DNA of 64,000 bases, from assembly GCA_965249765.1 (NCBI GenBank), contig CBDFMR010000005.1, positions 2,294,001 to 2,358,000 on the forward strand, given 5' to 3'. Below the pieces are notes generated by a model. The model did not search any database. It worked only from the letters and a program-made list of their open reading frames with translations, and was not told where the DNA came from. This document shows, piece by piece, positions 50,001 to 59,900 of this stretch (position 1 is the first letter of the stretch; each line of letters begins with the position of its first letter). Position numbers and translations under genes: made by a program. This DNA comes from CBDFMR01 sp965249765. Its GTDB lineage: Bacteria > Bacteroidota > Bacteroidia > Chitinophagales > Saprospiraceae.

Positions 50001-52075
50001 ACAACAACAGAGTAACCATTTCCTTGACAACCGACATATGTTTCAGAACCAGTGACATTGGGATTAAAGTTCAGAGCTATGGTCACGATAGAATCACAAC
50101 CAGATGCGGAGGTAAGCGTCTCCATGCCAGATGGTGTTGCTTCGTCATATGTATTGCCATTGACAACTACAGAGTATCCATTCCCTTGACAGCCGTCATA
50201 GGTTTCAGATCCAGTCACATTTGGATCGAAGTTTAATGATATGGTCACGATAGAATCACAACCAGATGCGGAGGTAAGCGTCTCCATGCCAGAAGGTGTT
50301 GCTTCATCATAAGTATTACCGTTGACAACAACAGAGTAACTATCGCCTTGACAACCGGCATAGATTTCAGATCCAGAGACATTTATATCAAAGTTCAGAG
50401 CTATGGTGACGATAGAATCGCAACCGGCAGCGGACATGAGGGTCTCCATACCAGAAGGCGTTGCTTCATCATAGGTATTACCGTTGACAACAACAGAGTA
50501 ACCATCGCCTTGACAACCGGCATAGATTTCAGATCCAGAGACATTTATATCAAAGTTCAGAGCTATGGTGACGATAGAATCGCAACCATTGGCTGCCATC
50601 AAGGTCTCCATACCCATCGGTGTAGTCTCGTCATAAGTATTACCGTTGACAACTATAGAATAGCCATCACCTTGACAACCGGCATATGTTTCAGAACCAG
50701 TGACATTGGGATCAAAGTTCAGAGCTATGGTGACGATAGAATCGCAACCAGATGCGGAGGTAAGCGTCTCCATACCCGATGGTGTTGCTTCGTCATATGT
50801 ATTGCCATTGACAACTACAGAGTAACCATCTCCTTGACAACCGTCATAGGTTTCAGATCCAGTCACATTCATATCAAAGTTCAATGCTATGGTCACTATA
50901 GAATCGCAACCGGCAGCGGACATGAGGGTCTCCATACCAGAAGGCGTTGTTTCATCATAAGTATTACCGTTGACAACTACAGAATAGCCATCACCTTGAC
51001 AACCGTCATAGGTTTCAGAACCAGTGACATTGGGATCAAAGTTCAGAGCTATGGTGACGATAGAATCGCAACCAGATGCGGAGGTAAACGTCTCCATGCC
51101 AGATGGTGTTGCTTCGTCATAAGTATTACCATTGACAACAACAGAGTAACCATCGCCTTGACAACCGTCATAGGTTTCAGATCCAGTCACATTCATATCA
51201 AAGTTCAATGCTATGGTCACTATAGAATCACAACCAGATGCGGAGGTAAACGTCTCCATGCCAGATGGTGTTGCTTCGTCATAAGTATTACCATTGACAA
51301 CAACAGAGTAACCATCGCCTTGACAACCGGCATATGTTTCAGAACCAGAGACATTGGGATCAAAGTTCAGAGCTATTGTGACGATAGAATCGCAACCATT
51401 GGCTGCCATCAAGGTCTCCATACCCATCGGTGTAGTCTCGTCATAAGTATTACCGTTGACAACTACAGAGAAACCATCTCTTTGACAACCGTCATAGGTT
51501 TCAGATCCAGTCACATTCATATCAAAGTTCAATGCTATGGTCACTATAGAATCGCAACCGGCAGCGGACATGAGGGTCTCCATACCAGAAGGCGTTGTTT
51601 CATCATAAGTATTACCGTTGACAACTACAGAATAGCCATCACCTTGACAACCGTCATAGGTTTCAGAACCAGTGACATTGGGATCAAAGTTCAGAGCTAT
51701 TGTGACGATAGAATCGCAACCATTGGCTGCCATCAAGGTCTCCATACCCATCGGTGTAGTCTCGTCATAAGTATTACCGTTGACAACTACAGAATAGCCA
51801 TCACCTTGACAACCGTTGTAATCTTCAGTACCCGTCGTATTAGGATCGAATACGAGATTGATCGTAACTACAGAGTCGCAACCATTGGCAGCTGTCAAAG
51901 TTTCCATGCCCATGGGTGTAGCCTCATCATAAGTATTACCGTTGACGACGACAGAGTAACCATCACCCTGGCAACCGTTGTAACCTTCACTACCCGTCGT
52001 ATTAGGATTGAACACGAGATTGATAGTAACGACAGAGTCACAGCCATTGGCAGCTGTCAAAGTTTCCATGCCCAT
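44063..52075 (-). CDS. Giant repeat surface protein, C-terminal fragment of a broken gene
   Basis: The third open segment of a giant gene, 2670 codons. Its ATG at 52075 falls in the middle of a repeat, so it is not a natural start. It has about 15 units of 54-55 residues (TGSETYDGCQGDGYSVVVNG, then NTYDEATPSGMETLTSASGC, then a DSIVTIALNFDPNV strand), a short unique part near residues 860-960 (SprB-like SGSYEYSIDGTSYAPNGTFS), and 18 units of about 80 residues with CNDNGTxxDPSDDFYxI and LPADGTxxTxxxxDVDDxxC cores and IGPLxPCS ends. The paired Cys and acid clusters suggest stacked, possibly calcium-binding beta domains. Its end is cut by the IS1595 element: the final IEIAI and stop come from the IS repeat, and the last unit is about 25 residues short. 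Any C-terminal sorting domain is lost. Confidence 0.75.
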   Translation of the reverse strand: MGMETLTAANGCDSVVTINLVFNPNTTGSEGYNGCQGDGYSVVVNGNTYDEATPMGMETLTAANGCDSVVTINLVFDPNTTGTEDYNGCQGDGYSVVVNGNTYDETTPMGMETLMAANGCDSIVTIALNFDPNVTGSETYDGCQGDGYSVVVNGNTYDETTPSGMETLMSAAGCDSIVTIALNFDMNVTGSETYDGCQRDGFSVVVNGNTYDETTPMGMETLMAANGCDSIVTIALNFDPNVSGSETYAGCQGDGYSVVVNGNTYDEATPSGMETFTSASGCDSIVTIALNFDMNVTGSETYDGCQGDGYSVVVNGNTYDEATPSGMETFTSASGCDSIVTIALNFDPNVTGSETYDGCQGDGYSVVVNGNTYDETTPSGMETLMSAAGCDSIVTIALNFDMNVTGSETYDGCQGDGYSVVVNGNTYDEATPSGMETLTSASGCDSIVTIALNFDPNVTGSETYAGCQGDGYSIVVNGNTYDETTPMGMETLMAANGCDSIVTIALNFDINVSGSEIYAGCQGDGYSVVVNGNTYDEATPSGMETLMSAAGCDSIVTIALNFDINVSGSEIYAGCQGDSYSVVVNGNTYDEATPSGMETLTSASGCDSIVTISLNFDPNVTGSETYDGCQGNGYSVVVNGNTYDEATPSGMETLTSASGCDSIVTIALNFNPNVTGSETYVGCQGNGYSVVVNGNTYDEATPSGMETLTSASGCDSIVTIALNFDMNVTGSETYDGCQGDGYSVVVNGNTYDEATPSGMETLISPSGCDSVVTIILTFDPPSVGAVTYAGCQSDGYSITVNGTLYNESNPIGAETIPGAASSGCDSIVNISLVYQTIPSATIQLTHEECEGDMNGQIDVTGMGGSGSYEYSIDGTSYAPNGTFSNLEDGLYTVYIQDRNNCIYTEEVIVDPGLFIQIVQFDKVCSDNGTGDDPSDDFYTITIVVTDANGGSSTQFNVIIGGSVVATYDYDTGGTITLPADNSDVSVTIADATTASCSITQNTGPLAPCSADCLITILETSLVCDDNGTGTDPTDDFYVITVNASATNGGSSGSFNVFINTILQGSYTYDVGGTITLPADGTLPLFVFQDFDQTLCEESISVGPLVACSDVCELTVLVASAVCDDNGTLADPFDDFYIITVDATAINGGTSSQFVVTTGGSPQGNFDYNLGGSFILPADGTDVTLDFSDIDDPTCTSSQNIGVLDPCSTDCTISFTLLNWTCNDNGTSSDSTDDFYEININASAINGGPTGQFNVTSNSAIIGTFDYDVGGLVTILANGMNETIFVQDVDDPTCETSQVIGPLVSCSDLCQLTIVDLTFQCISNGTPGDPSDDFYRIQFLLEAINGSVSSQFNVYVNGVLDGTYSYGINNQMFLPADGTNVTLTFEDVDDSSCTIEQNLGDLIPCSSDCIIIVDNISFVCNNIGTGTDPSDDIYNILVNASETNGGSSSQFTVTVGGTVFGPFTYGIGGNFDLPADGSLVSVIFKDVDDSSCSNIQDIVPLDHCSDDCLISIDEISVQCNNNGTGSDPSDDSYTLTVLILGESGNMSTSFNLYVDGTLSGIFVYGVISSVNVPATGGAISVIFEDVLDASCTGSWISPPLVSCSDDCELTILSLEYTCNDAGTETDNSDDFYDVVVNATAANSGPSGQYEIVVGGTVVGVFSYNGGGFFTLPADGTSPILVFQDVDVLGCEAEEQIGPLTPCSDACAINITLASAQCNDNGTPTETGDDYYEVDLNATALNGGPSGTFIVTVNGSLVGTYSYGVGGSVILSADFFQAIITVTDSDNPLCTNFQSIGFLIPCSTECDLFVATAEADCDDNGTPSDPSDDFYTVTVNAGASNGGMNNMYTVTSNAGLEGTFTNAIPASFTMPADGSNVTLTFQDVDKPSCSETASLGLLAPCSDDCIVTITELVGDCNNNGTASDPSDDYYEFDVNATSLNGGVSDQYNVIVSGTIIGTFNYNFGGIVDIPASGGMVTVTFQDVDDPLCSASQDVGPLLPCPTNCILFINNIGLTCSDNNTPCDLTDDIYFVVVNASVINGGTSNQYLVDVGGSIFGPFAYDIDASFNLPADGTMVTVEVMDIDDPTCDNSEDIGPLDPCSECCTISIDQLDWTYNDNGTDTDSTDDFYDIVVTASSVGGGPSNQYIVIVGPDTYGPFDYGMVGLLTLPANGSNATITIQDFDNNGCSLSQDIGPLVPCSSSCTLTIDELTWTCNDNGTPTDPSDDFYDITSNVNTTNGGVSGQYDITVGVSVFGPYDYGIANGLTLPADGSIATLVFEDVDVAGCSISDDIGSLNPCSGSCILTLDELVWICNNNGTDSDQTDDFYDISIIVSAVNGGVTAQFEILIGADTYGPFDYGILSNLVLNADDSMIGMIIQDVDDSSCTLSEDIGPLVPCSTTCVLTLNDISWDCNDNGTSSDPADDYYDISTIVSAVNGGISDLYEIIVGANTFGPFNYNVGSSFTLIADGSSPSLIIQDIDDAACQITENIGPLNSCSDQCVINAPIITNILCDDNGTDTDPSDDTYTFEIFVDGLNTGTGWTADDPNVTSGTYGSSVVMGPYDISDGILNFTITDSDDPSCTILTQVDPPVPCSFNCTLMIVNSVIDDCDDNGTGLDDTDDIFSVDITISGDNVPMPGQYNVAWNGMTWGPFNYNDAVTIDNLPANNSIEIAI
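44090..49330 (-). repeat. Array of 18 diverged units of about 240 bp
   Basis: Eighteen protein units of about 80 residues (roughly 240 bp) run head to tail. Each has the sequence C(N/D)DNGTxxDPSDDFY, an NGGxSxQFxV strand, GxFxYxxGG, LPADG, DVDDxxC and IGPLxPCS. They differ at many bases, so they are older than the 240-bp array at 56.7-59.6 kb. The last unit at the IS end is cut. Confidence 0.8.
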
Positions 52076-53890
52076 AGGTGTAGTCTTGTCATATGTATAT
52101 GATATACTTTCTAGTTCTAATTTTGAGCGTGGCGTGGGGAGTCTGGGGAATTGCCATTAACGACCACTGAATAGCCATCCCCCTGGCATCCGGAGTAATT
52201 TTCTGTTCCTGTTGTATTTGGTTCGAATACCAGATTGATCGTAACTACCGAGTCGCAGCCATTTGCGGCCATGAGCGTCTCCATGCCCATAGGTGTAGCC
52301 TCGTCATAAGTATTGCCATTCACTACTACTGAATAACCATCGCCGATACAACCACTATATATTTCTGTGCCTGTTGCATTGGGCAAGAAAGTTAAAGTTA
52401 CAGTTACGACCGAATCGCATCCATTCGATGCCCCACCTATTATTGTTTCAGTCCCATTTTGGTTCGTCTCATCATAGGTTGTGCCGTTTACATCCACGGA
52501 GTAACCGTCCATTTCACAACCGTTATAGCTTTCAGTTCCTGTTGCAGTTGGCAAGTAAACAAGGGTAATTGTAACGGTAGAATCACAACCATTCGCTGCT
52601 CCGCCTACTATTGTCTCGGTACCACTTTGGTTCGTCTCATCGTACGTTGTGCCATTTACTACGACTGAATAGCCATCTCCAACACAGCCACTATAGGTCT
52701 CCGTACCAGTCGCATTTGGTAAAAAGGTCAGGGTGGTCATCACTACTGAATCGCAACCATTCGCTGCCATGAGCGTTTCCATGCCCATCGGCGTAGTCTC
52801 ATCATAAGTATTACCATTGACAACAACAGAATAACCATCACCCTTGCAACCGTTGTAATCTTCAGTACCAGTTGTGGTTGGTAGATAAACCAGATTTATA
52901 GTTACGACAGAATCACAACCATTGGCAGCTCCGTCGGTGATGACTTCCATGCCATTTTGATTAGTTTCATCGTAAGTCGTACCATTAACGACGACAGAAT
53001 AGCCGTCATTTTCACAGCCGCTATACATCTCAGTACCCGTTGCGTTGGGCAAGAAGGTCAGCGTTACAGTTATCGTAGAATCACAACCATTGGCAGCTCC
53101 GTCGGTGATGATTTCCATGCCATTTTGATTTGTTTCATCGTAAATCGTACCATTAACGACGACAGAATAGCCGTCATTTTCACAGCCGCTATACATCTCA
53201 GCACCCATTGCGTTGGGTAAGAAGGTCAGCGTTACGGTTACTGTAGAATCACAACCATTGGCAGCTCCGTCGGTGATGATTTCCGTGCCATTTTGATTTG
53301 TTTCGTCGTATGTCGTGCCATTCACTACGACCGAATATCCATCGCCTACACAACCACTATAAGTTTCTGTACCTGTGGCATTCGGTAAGAAGGTCAGCGT
53401 TACGGTCACTACTGAATCGCATCCATTGGCTGCGCCACCTATGATCGTCTCTGTTCCGTTTTGATTTGTCTCGTCATATGTTGTACCGTTCACTACAACT
53501 GAATAACCGTCGCCAACGCAGCCACTATACATCTCCGTTCCGGTTGAATTCGGTAAATACGTTAACGTTACTCTAACTATGGAATCGCAACCGTTGCCTG
53601 CCCCTCCAATTATCGTTTCTGTGCCAGTTTGATTTGTTTCGTCATACGTCGTGCCGTTGACGATGATTGAATAGCCGTCACCTTCACATCCACTATAAGT
53701 TTCAGTTACCATTGCTACCGGCCTAAAGACCAATGTTATACTAATTGTTGAATCACAACCGTTTGCTGCCCCTCCAATTATCGTTTCTGTGCCGGTTTGA
53801 TTTGTTTCGTCGTACGTCGTGCCGTTTACGATCACTGAATAACCATCACCGGAACAACCTGTGTAAGCCTCAATTCCCATTGGGCAATTT
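49640..53890 (-). repeat. Array of about 26 units of 54-55 codons, split by the 53-bp insert
   Basis: Units of about 162-165 bp encode xGTEtYsGCxGDGYSVVVNG, (N/T)TYDExxxxGxET and a GCDSxVTIxLxFxPN segment. About 15 lie downstream of the insert and 11 upstream. Two subtypes exist: (T)TYDETNQNGTETIIGGAANG upstream, and NTYDEATPSGMETLTSASG downstream, where neighbouring units are far more alike, a sign of recent copying. Confidence 0.8.
52097..52149 (-). other. 53-bp insertion that splits a repeat of the giant gene
   Basis: Inside the codon series ...VNGNTYDE..., the sequence between GTCATATGT and ATTGCCATT (plus strand) is interrupted by 53 bases that match no repeat unit. On the minus strand the insert brings stops after NGNSPDSPRHAQN and shifts the frame by two. 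Cutting it out joins the two open segments in frame as an ordinary repeat (NGNTYDKTTPMGMETL). One half is GC-rich (gagcgtggcgtggggagtct), the other AT-rich. It carries no long inverted repeat. Confidence 0.8.
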
Positions 53891-53967
53891 GGTGAAAGAG
53901 GATCTTGTGCAGCTACGGTAAATCGCCTATCGTAATGGTCTGTGTTACGAGGATTTGATTGAGGCAC
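52117..53967 (-). CDS. Giant repeat surface protein, middle fragment
   Basis: The second open segment of the giant gene, 616 codons, with about 11 units of the GCxGDGYSVVVNGTTYDETN type. The first 15 or so codons (to about FTVAAQDP) are a different frame over the end of the preceding segment, so the listed ATG at 53967 is not natural; true coding resumes near 53928. It ends in the 53-bp insert (NGNSPDSPRHAQN stop). It has no signal peptide or anchor of its own, so it is part of one larger gene. Confidence 0.7.
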   Translation of the reverse strand: MPQSNPRNTDHYDRRFTVAAQDPLSPNCPMGIEAYTGCSGDGYSVIVNGTTYDETNQTGTETIIGGAANGCDSTISITLVFRPVAMVTETYSGCEGDGYSIIVNGTTYDETNQTGTETIIGGAGNGCDSIVRVTLTYLPNSTGTEMYSGCVGDGYSVVVNGTTYDETNQNGTETIIGGAANGCDSVVTVTLTFLPNATGTETYSGCVGDGYSVVVNGTTYDETNQNGTEIITDGAANGCDSTVTVTLTFLPNAMGAEMYSGCENDGYSVVVNGTIYDETNQNGMEIITDGAANGCDSTITVTLTFLPNATGTEMYSGCENDGYSVVVNGTTYDETNQNGMEVITDGAANGCDSVVTINLVYLPTTTGTEDYNGCKGDGYSVVVNGNTYDETTPMGMETLMAANGCDSVVMTTLTFLPNATGTETYSGCVGDGYSVVVNGTTYDETNQSGTETIVGGAANGCDSTVTITLVYLPTATGTESYNGCEMDGYSVDVNGTTYDETNQNGTETIIGGASNGCDSVVTVTLTFLPNATGTEIYSGCIGDGYSVVVNGNTYDEATPMGMETLMAANGCDSVVTINLVFEPNTTGTENYSGCQGDGYSVVVNGNSPDSPRHAQN

Positions 53968-56900
53968 TCATCGGTTACACTATAAGTTCTGGTAATCGTT
54001 TCTGGGCACGTCATTCCATCACTCATATCACTGACAAAGGCAACTACGGGATTGGCTGTACAGTTATCATCCTCATCGGTGACTACTGTAATATCTGGGG
54101 TCGGCACATCGGCGGCACACTGCTCAATAATTGGTCCTGGGTTCGATGCCGTTGGATTCACATTATCGCCTATCGTAATGGTCTGTGTTACGAGGATTTG
54201 ATTGAGGCACTCATCGGTTACACTATAAGTTCTGGTAATCGTTTCTGGGCACGTCATTCCATCACTCATATCACTGACAAAGGCAACTACGGGATTGGCT
54301 GTACAGTTATCATCCTCATCGGTGACTACTGTAATATCTGGGGTCGGCACATCGGCGGCACACTGCTCAATAATTGGTCCTGGGTTCGATGCCGTTGGAT
54401 TCACATTATCGCCTATCGTAAGCGTTTGAATTACACTTGATGCATTACCGCACGAATCTGTATATGTCCACGTACGAGTAATCAATTCTGGACAGCTGCC
54501 ATTATCACTTACATCTGAGCCCGTTACCGTCCCGCTGCCATCACAGTTATCCGTCCAGCCTAAGTCTGTCATCACAGGAACATCACCAATACATTCTACA
54601 CTCACATCAGAGGGCGCACTCGCAAAAACGGGCGCCGTTTGATCGCTCAATGCAATACTTTGTACGCAATTAGCAATATTCCCACATAAATCTGTAACCG
54701 TGAAAGTCCTGTTAATAGTAAAGTCTTCACTACTGCAACCCGGAATAATGTCATCGACAAAGGTCAACGTTATGTCATTACAATCATCCATGATGATGGG
54801 AATGCCTGTAATACTAGTATCAATAGAACTACCACAGTCTAATGTTATATCAGATGGACAGGTTATCGTAGGATTAATAGTATCATTAAGGGTAACTATC
54901 ACACCACAAGTATCCCGATTGTCACAAGAATCCCAGATCTCGTAAAAGTCAGTAATAATTTCTGGGCAAGTATTACCATCAGGTTTACGATTTATAAAAG
55001 CAATATTATTATCAGGTATTGAACAAGGATAATTCGTAACACCACCAGCGGTTACAAATGCGCTGACAGAATTATACTGTACTATATTACTTTCGGTGCA
55101 TTGAACCTGAGACGGACAGTCTAAACATTCAATTGCGGTAATCACAATCGTCTCGATAGTTATACAGCCTTCGTTAGAAGTGCCAGTAACAGTGTATGTA
55201 ATACCTGATGGAGGTGTTACAACCAAATCACCGGGGTTTGTACCTTGAACGACGCCATCTGGAGGAGTCCAAACATAGGTATAGTCATCTGGCAAATCAA
55301 ATACAATAGCTGTTCCAAGACAAATAGAAGGATCAGCTCCTAAAACAAAGAGAGGCAATGGGTTTATACTCACCTGAACATTAGCTATGGCCGTATCACA
55401 TTCAAATAACGGCGGATCTTCCGTTGCTATAAATGAGTAAGTCCCCGATGTAGTGGGAAGATAATTTAAAGTGGTGGCTAAAAGCGTCCCTGTACCATTT
55501 GGCCCGCTATACCATTCATAAGTATAATTGCCCAGAGGAGTAATAACGGGAGTTAACTCTTCCGTATTAACCCCACAAAAATCGATGGAGTCAATGGTTA
55601 TATTAACATCAGGAAGAATTGTTACCGTTATTTGTTCACATTCAAAAGCCGCAGTTCCACAAAAGTCTGAACCATAATCTCCACAAACCTCATAAACGAT
55701 AACGCTGGGTGCAGTACTATCCGGAGTTACAGTATTGGTTAGACACCCGGAAGTACAATCCAAAAAATGGTCCCACATACCCTGAGCACCAGGAGATATA
55801 CTTGTCCAAGTGGTAGATGTAGAACTTACTCCAGAAACTGTAATTTCGTTATCACAGTTTATTCTCGCTTCCATATCACCAGGTATTACCAATCCGCCAA
55901 AAGATATCACTCCGTAAATTTGTGCATTAGACCCTGGCTTACAAACTGTTATATTAAACGTACGATCACTGTCTGTAAGACAGATTCCTTCACCTAGTAC
56001 AAAAGGATCTCCACAGGATATTTGACCTGCTTGCGAACCATCAGGATTGGCTCCAGATCCAACTCCAAATACAAATCCAATAGCATCTTCATCAAGAATT
56101 ATCCTAAACTGAACACAATTATCCGGATGATTTGTAGTACAACACTGACCATCCCGAACAATTGGAAGAGATATCCAAGCACTATCCGGATTCCCTTGAA
56201 GATCGACCTCCACAAATGGCACATCTTCATCACATAGTGGACATGGTTCACCCGGTATACATTCGTCAGTTACAAATATCTCTTGTATGCATGTAGCGGC
56301 ATTACCACAATTATCTACTGCTCTGTATGACCTAAAAATAGTATTTGGACAGTTCCCTATTCCGTCAAATTGATGGCCATTGTCAAGATCTTGAATCCAT
56401 TCGATCGTTATGTTGTTACAATTATCGGTAGCGGTAACTAAAGAAATATCAGGAGGAGGGACATTAGTCGGGCAATTAACTGATATATCGACCGGGCAAG
56501 TAATAACCGGAGGTGTATTATCTATTAATGTAATAATTTGTGAAACACTATCTTTGTTAGCGCAAGCATCCGAATATACCCAAGATCTTGTTATGACTTC
56601 CGGGCAGGTATTCCCATCACTGACATCAATTCCCAAGACCATACCGGATCCATCACAATTATCAGTGAAGGAAATGGAAATCATATTTGGAATGCACTCC
56701 AAACTTACATCGGCTGGTGGTGATGCCATTACCGGAACCGTAGTATCATCTATTGATATCACTTGTGTCGCCACTATCGCTGCATTGCCGCAAGCATCTG
56801 TATACGTCCAACTTCGCATTATCGTACCCCCACAATTTCCTCCACTCTGAAGTCCATCTGATCCTAATACAACTCCACTTCCGTCGCAGTTATCTGTCCA

Positions 56901-59900
56901 GCCCAAACTCGTCATCGAGGGTATCTCTGCTATACATTCTACCGTTACCGCTCCTGGTGGTGATGCCATTACCGGAACCGTAGTATCATCTATTGATATC
57001 ACTTGTGTCGCCACTATCGCTGCATTGCCGCAAGCATCTGTATACGTCCAACTTCGCGTTATCGTACCCCCACAATTTCCTCCACTCTGAAGTCCATCTG
57101 ATCCTAATACAACTCCACTTCCGTCGCAGTTATCTGTCCAGCCTAAACTCGTCATCGAGGGTATCTCTGCTATACACTCAACCGTTACCGCTCCTGGTGG
57201 TGATGCCATTACCGGAACCGTAGTATCATCTATTGATATCACTTGTGTCGCCACTATCGCTGCATTGCCGCAAGCATCTGTATACGTCCAACTTCGCATT
57301 ATCGTACCCCCACAATTTCCTCCACTCTGAAGTCCATCTGATCCTAATACAACTCCACTTCCGTCGCAGTTATCTGTCCAGCCCAAACTCGTCATCGAGG
57401 GTATCTCTGCTATACATTCTACCGTTACCGCTCCTGGTGGTGCTGGTGGTGATGCCATTACCGGAACCGTAGTATCATCTATTGATATCACTTGTGTCGC
57501 CACTATCGCTGCATTGCCGCAAGCATCTGTATACGTCCAACTTCGCATTATCGTACCCCCACAATTTCCTCCACTCTGAAGTCCATCTGATCCTAATACA
57601 ACTCCACTTCCGTCGCAGTTATCTGTCCAGCCTAAACTCGTCATCGAGGGTATCTCTGCTATACACTCAACCGTTACCGCTCCTGGTGGTGATGCCATTA
57701 CCGGAACCGTAGTATCATCTATTGATATCACTTGTGTCGCCACTATCGCTGCATTGCCGCAAGCATCTGTATACGTCCAACTTCGCGTTATCGTACCCCC
57801 ACAATTTCCTCCACTCTGAAGTCCATCTGATCCTAATACAACTCCACTTCCGTCGCAGTTATCTGTCCAGCCTAAACTCGTCATCGAGGGTATCTCTGCT
57901 ATACACTCAACCGTTACCGCTCCTGGTGGTGATGCCATTACCGGAACCGTAGTATCATCTATTGTTATCACTTGTGTCGCCACTATCGCTGCATTGCCGC
58001 AAGCATCTGTATACGTCCAACTTCGCGTTATCGTACCCCCACAATTTCCTCCACTCTGAAGTCCATCTGATCCTAATACAACTCCACTTCCGTCGCAGTT
58101 ATCTGTCCAGCCCAAACTCGTCATCGAGGGTATCTCTGCTATACACTCAACCGTTACCGCTCCTGGTGGTGATGCCATTACCGGAACCGTAGTATCATCT
58201 ATTGTTATCACTTGTGTCGCCACTATCGCTGCATTGCCGCAAGCATCTGTATACGTCCAACTTCGCGTTATCGTACCCCCACAATTTCCTCCACTCTGAA
58301 GTCCATCTGATCCTAATACAACTCCACTTCCGTCGCAGTTATCTGTCCAGCCCAAACTCGTCATCGAGGGTATCTCTGCTATACACTCAACCGTTACCGC
58401 TCCTGGTGGTGATGCCATTACCGGAACCGTAGTATCATCTATTGTTATCACTTGTGTCGCCACTATCGCTGCATTGCCGCAAGCATCTGTATACGTCCAA
58501 CTTCGCGTTATCGTACCCCCACAATTTCCTCCACTCTGAAGTCCATCTGATCCTAATACAACTCCACTTCCGTCGCAGTTATCTGTCCAGCCCAAACTCG
58601 TCATCGAGGGTATCTCTGCTATACATTCTACCGTTACCGCTCCTGGTGGTGATGCCATTACCGGAACCGTAGTATCATCTATTGTTATCACTTGTGTCGC
58701 CACTATCGCTGCATTGCCGCAAGCATCTGTATACGTCCAACTTCGCGTTATCGTACCCCCACAATTTCCTCCACTCTGAAGTCCATCTGATCCTAATACA
58801 ACTCCACTTCCGTCGCAGTTATCTGTCCAGCCCAAACTCGTCATCGAGGGTATCTCTGCTATACACTCAACCGTTACCGCTCCTGGTGGTGATGCCATTA
58901 CCGGAACCGTAGTATCATCTATTGTTATCACTTGTGTCGCCACTATCGCTGCATTGCCGCAAGCATCTGTATACGTCCAACTTCGCGTTATCGTACCCCC
59001 ACAATTTCCTCCACTCTGAAGTCCATCTGATCCTAATACAACTCCACTTCCGTCGCAGTTATCTGTCCAGCCCAAACTCGTCATCGAGGGTATCTCTGCT
59101 ATACACTCAACCGTTACCGCTCCTGGTGGTGATGCCATTACCGGAACCGTAGTATCATCTATTGATATCACTTGTGTCGCCACTATCGCTGCATTGCCGC
59201 AAGCATCTGTATACGTCCAACTTCGCGTTATCGTACCCCCACAATTTCCTCCACTCTGAAGTCCATCTGATCCTAATACAACTCCACTTCCGTCGCAGTT
59301 ATCTGTCCAGCCCAAACTCGTCATCGAGGGTATCTCTGCTATACATTCTACCGTTACCGCTCCTGGTGGTGATGCCATTACCGGAACCGTAGTATCATCT
59401 ATTGTTATCACTTGTGTCGCCACTATCGCTGCATTGCCGCAAGCATCTGTATACGTCCAACTTCGCATTATCGTACCCCCACAATTTCCTCCACTCTGAA
59501 GTCCATCTGATCCTAATACAACTCCACTTCCGTCGCAGTTATCTGTCCAGCCTAAACTCGTCATCGAGGGTATCTCTGCTATACATTCTACCGTTACCGC
59601 TCCTGGTGGTGATGCCATTACCGGGTTGATTATATCATTTACAATTATTAGCTGAATACAGCTATCAATCTCACCGCAATTATTTGCAAGACGATATGTT
59701 CTTGATACTGTTATCGGACAACTGCCAGATGAGACTTCAGATGAATTAAAACTTGAGGTATCTATTCCTGTTCCACAATTAGTAATGGGATTATTCCCAG
59801 CCGAACTGAATGTCACAAGATCTGCATACGGTGGTTGCTCACTTATTGAGCATACGGGACTCAAGCCTGAGGGACAAACAAGTGTAATCGTTACATCACT

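Noticed and set aside
50348..52102. A 584-codon plus-strand frame and several shorter ones over the repeats
   Set aside because: They are antisense shadows: the minus-strand repeat unit length is a multiple of three and lacks stops in one antisense frame, so the repeat pattern is merely echoed.
56716..59604. A CRISPR-like array
   Set aside because: The units are 240 bp long and coding throughout, with no short palindromic repeats or unique spacers, and no cas genes nearby.
56753..59629. Twelve nearly identical 75-79-codon plus-strand frames
   Set aside because: Same cause: each is the antisense of one 240-bp unit of the giant gene, with no promoter or initiation context.
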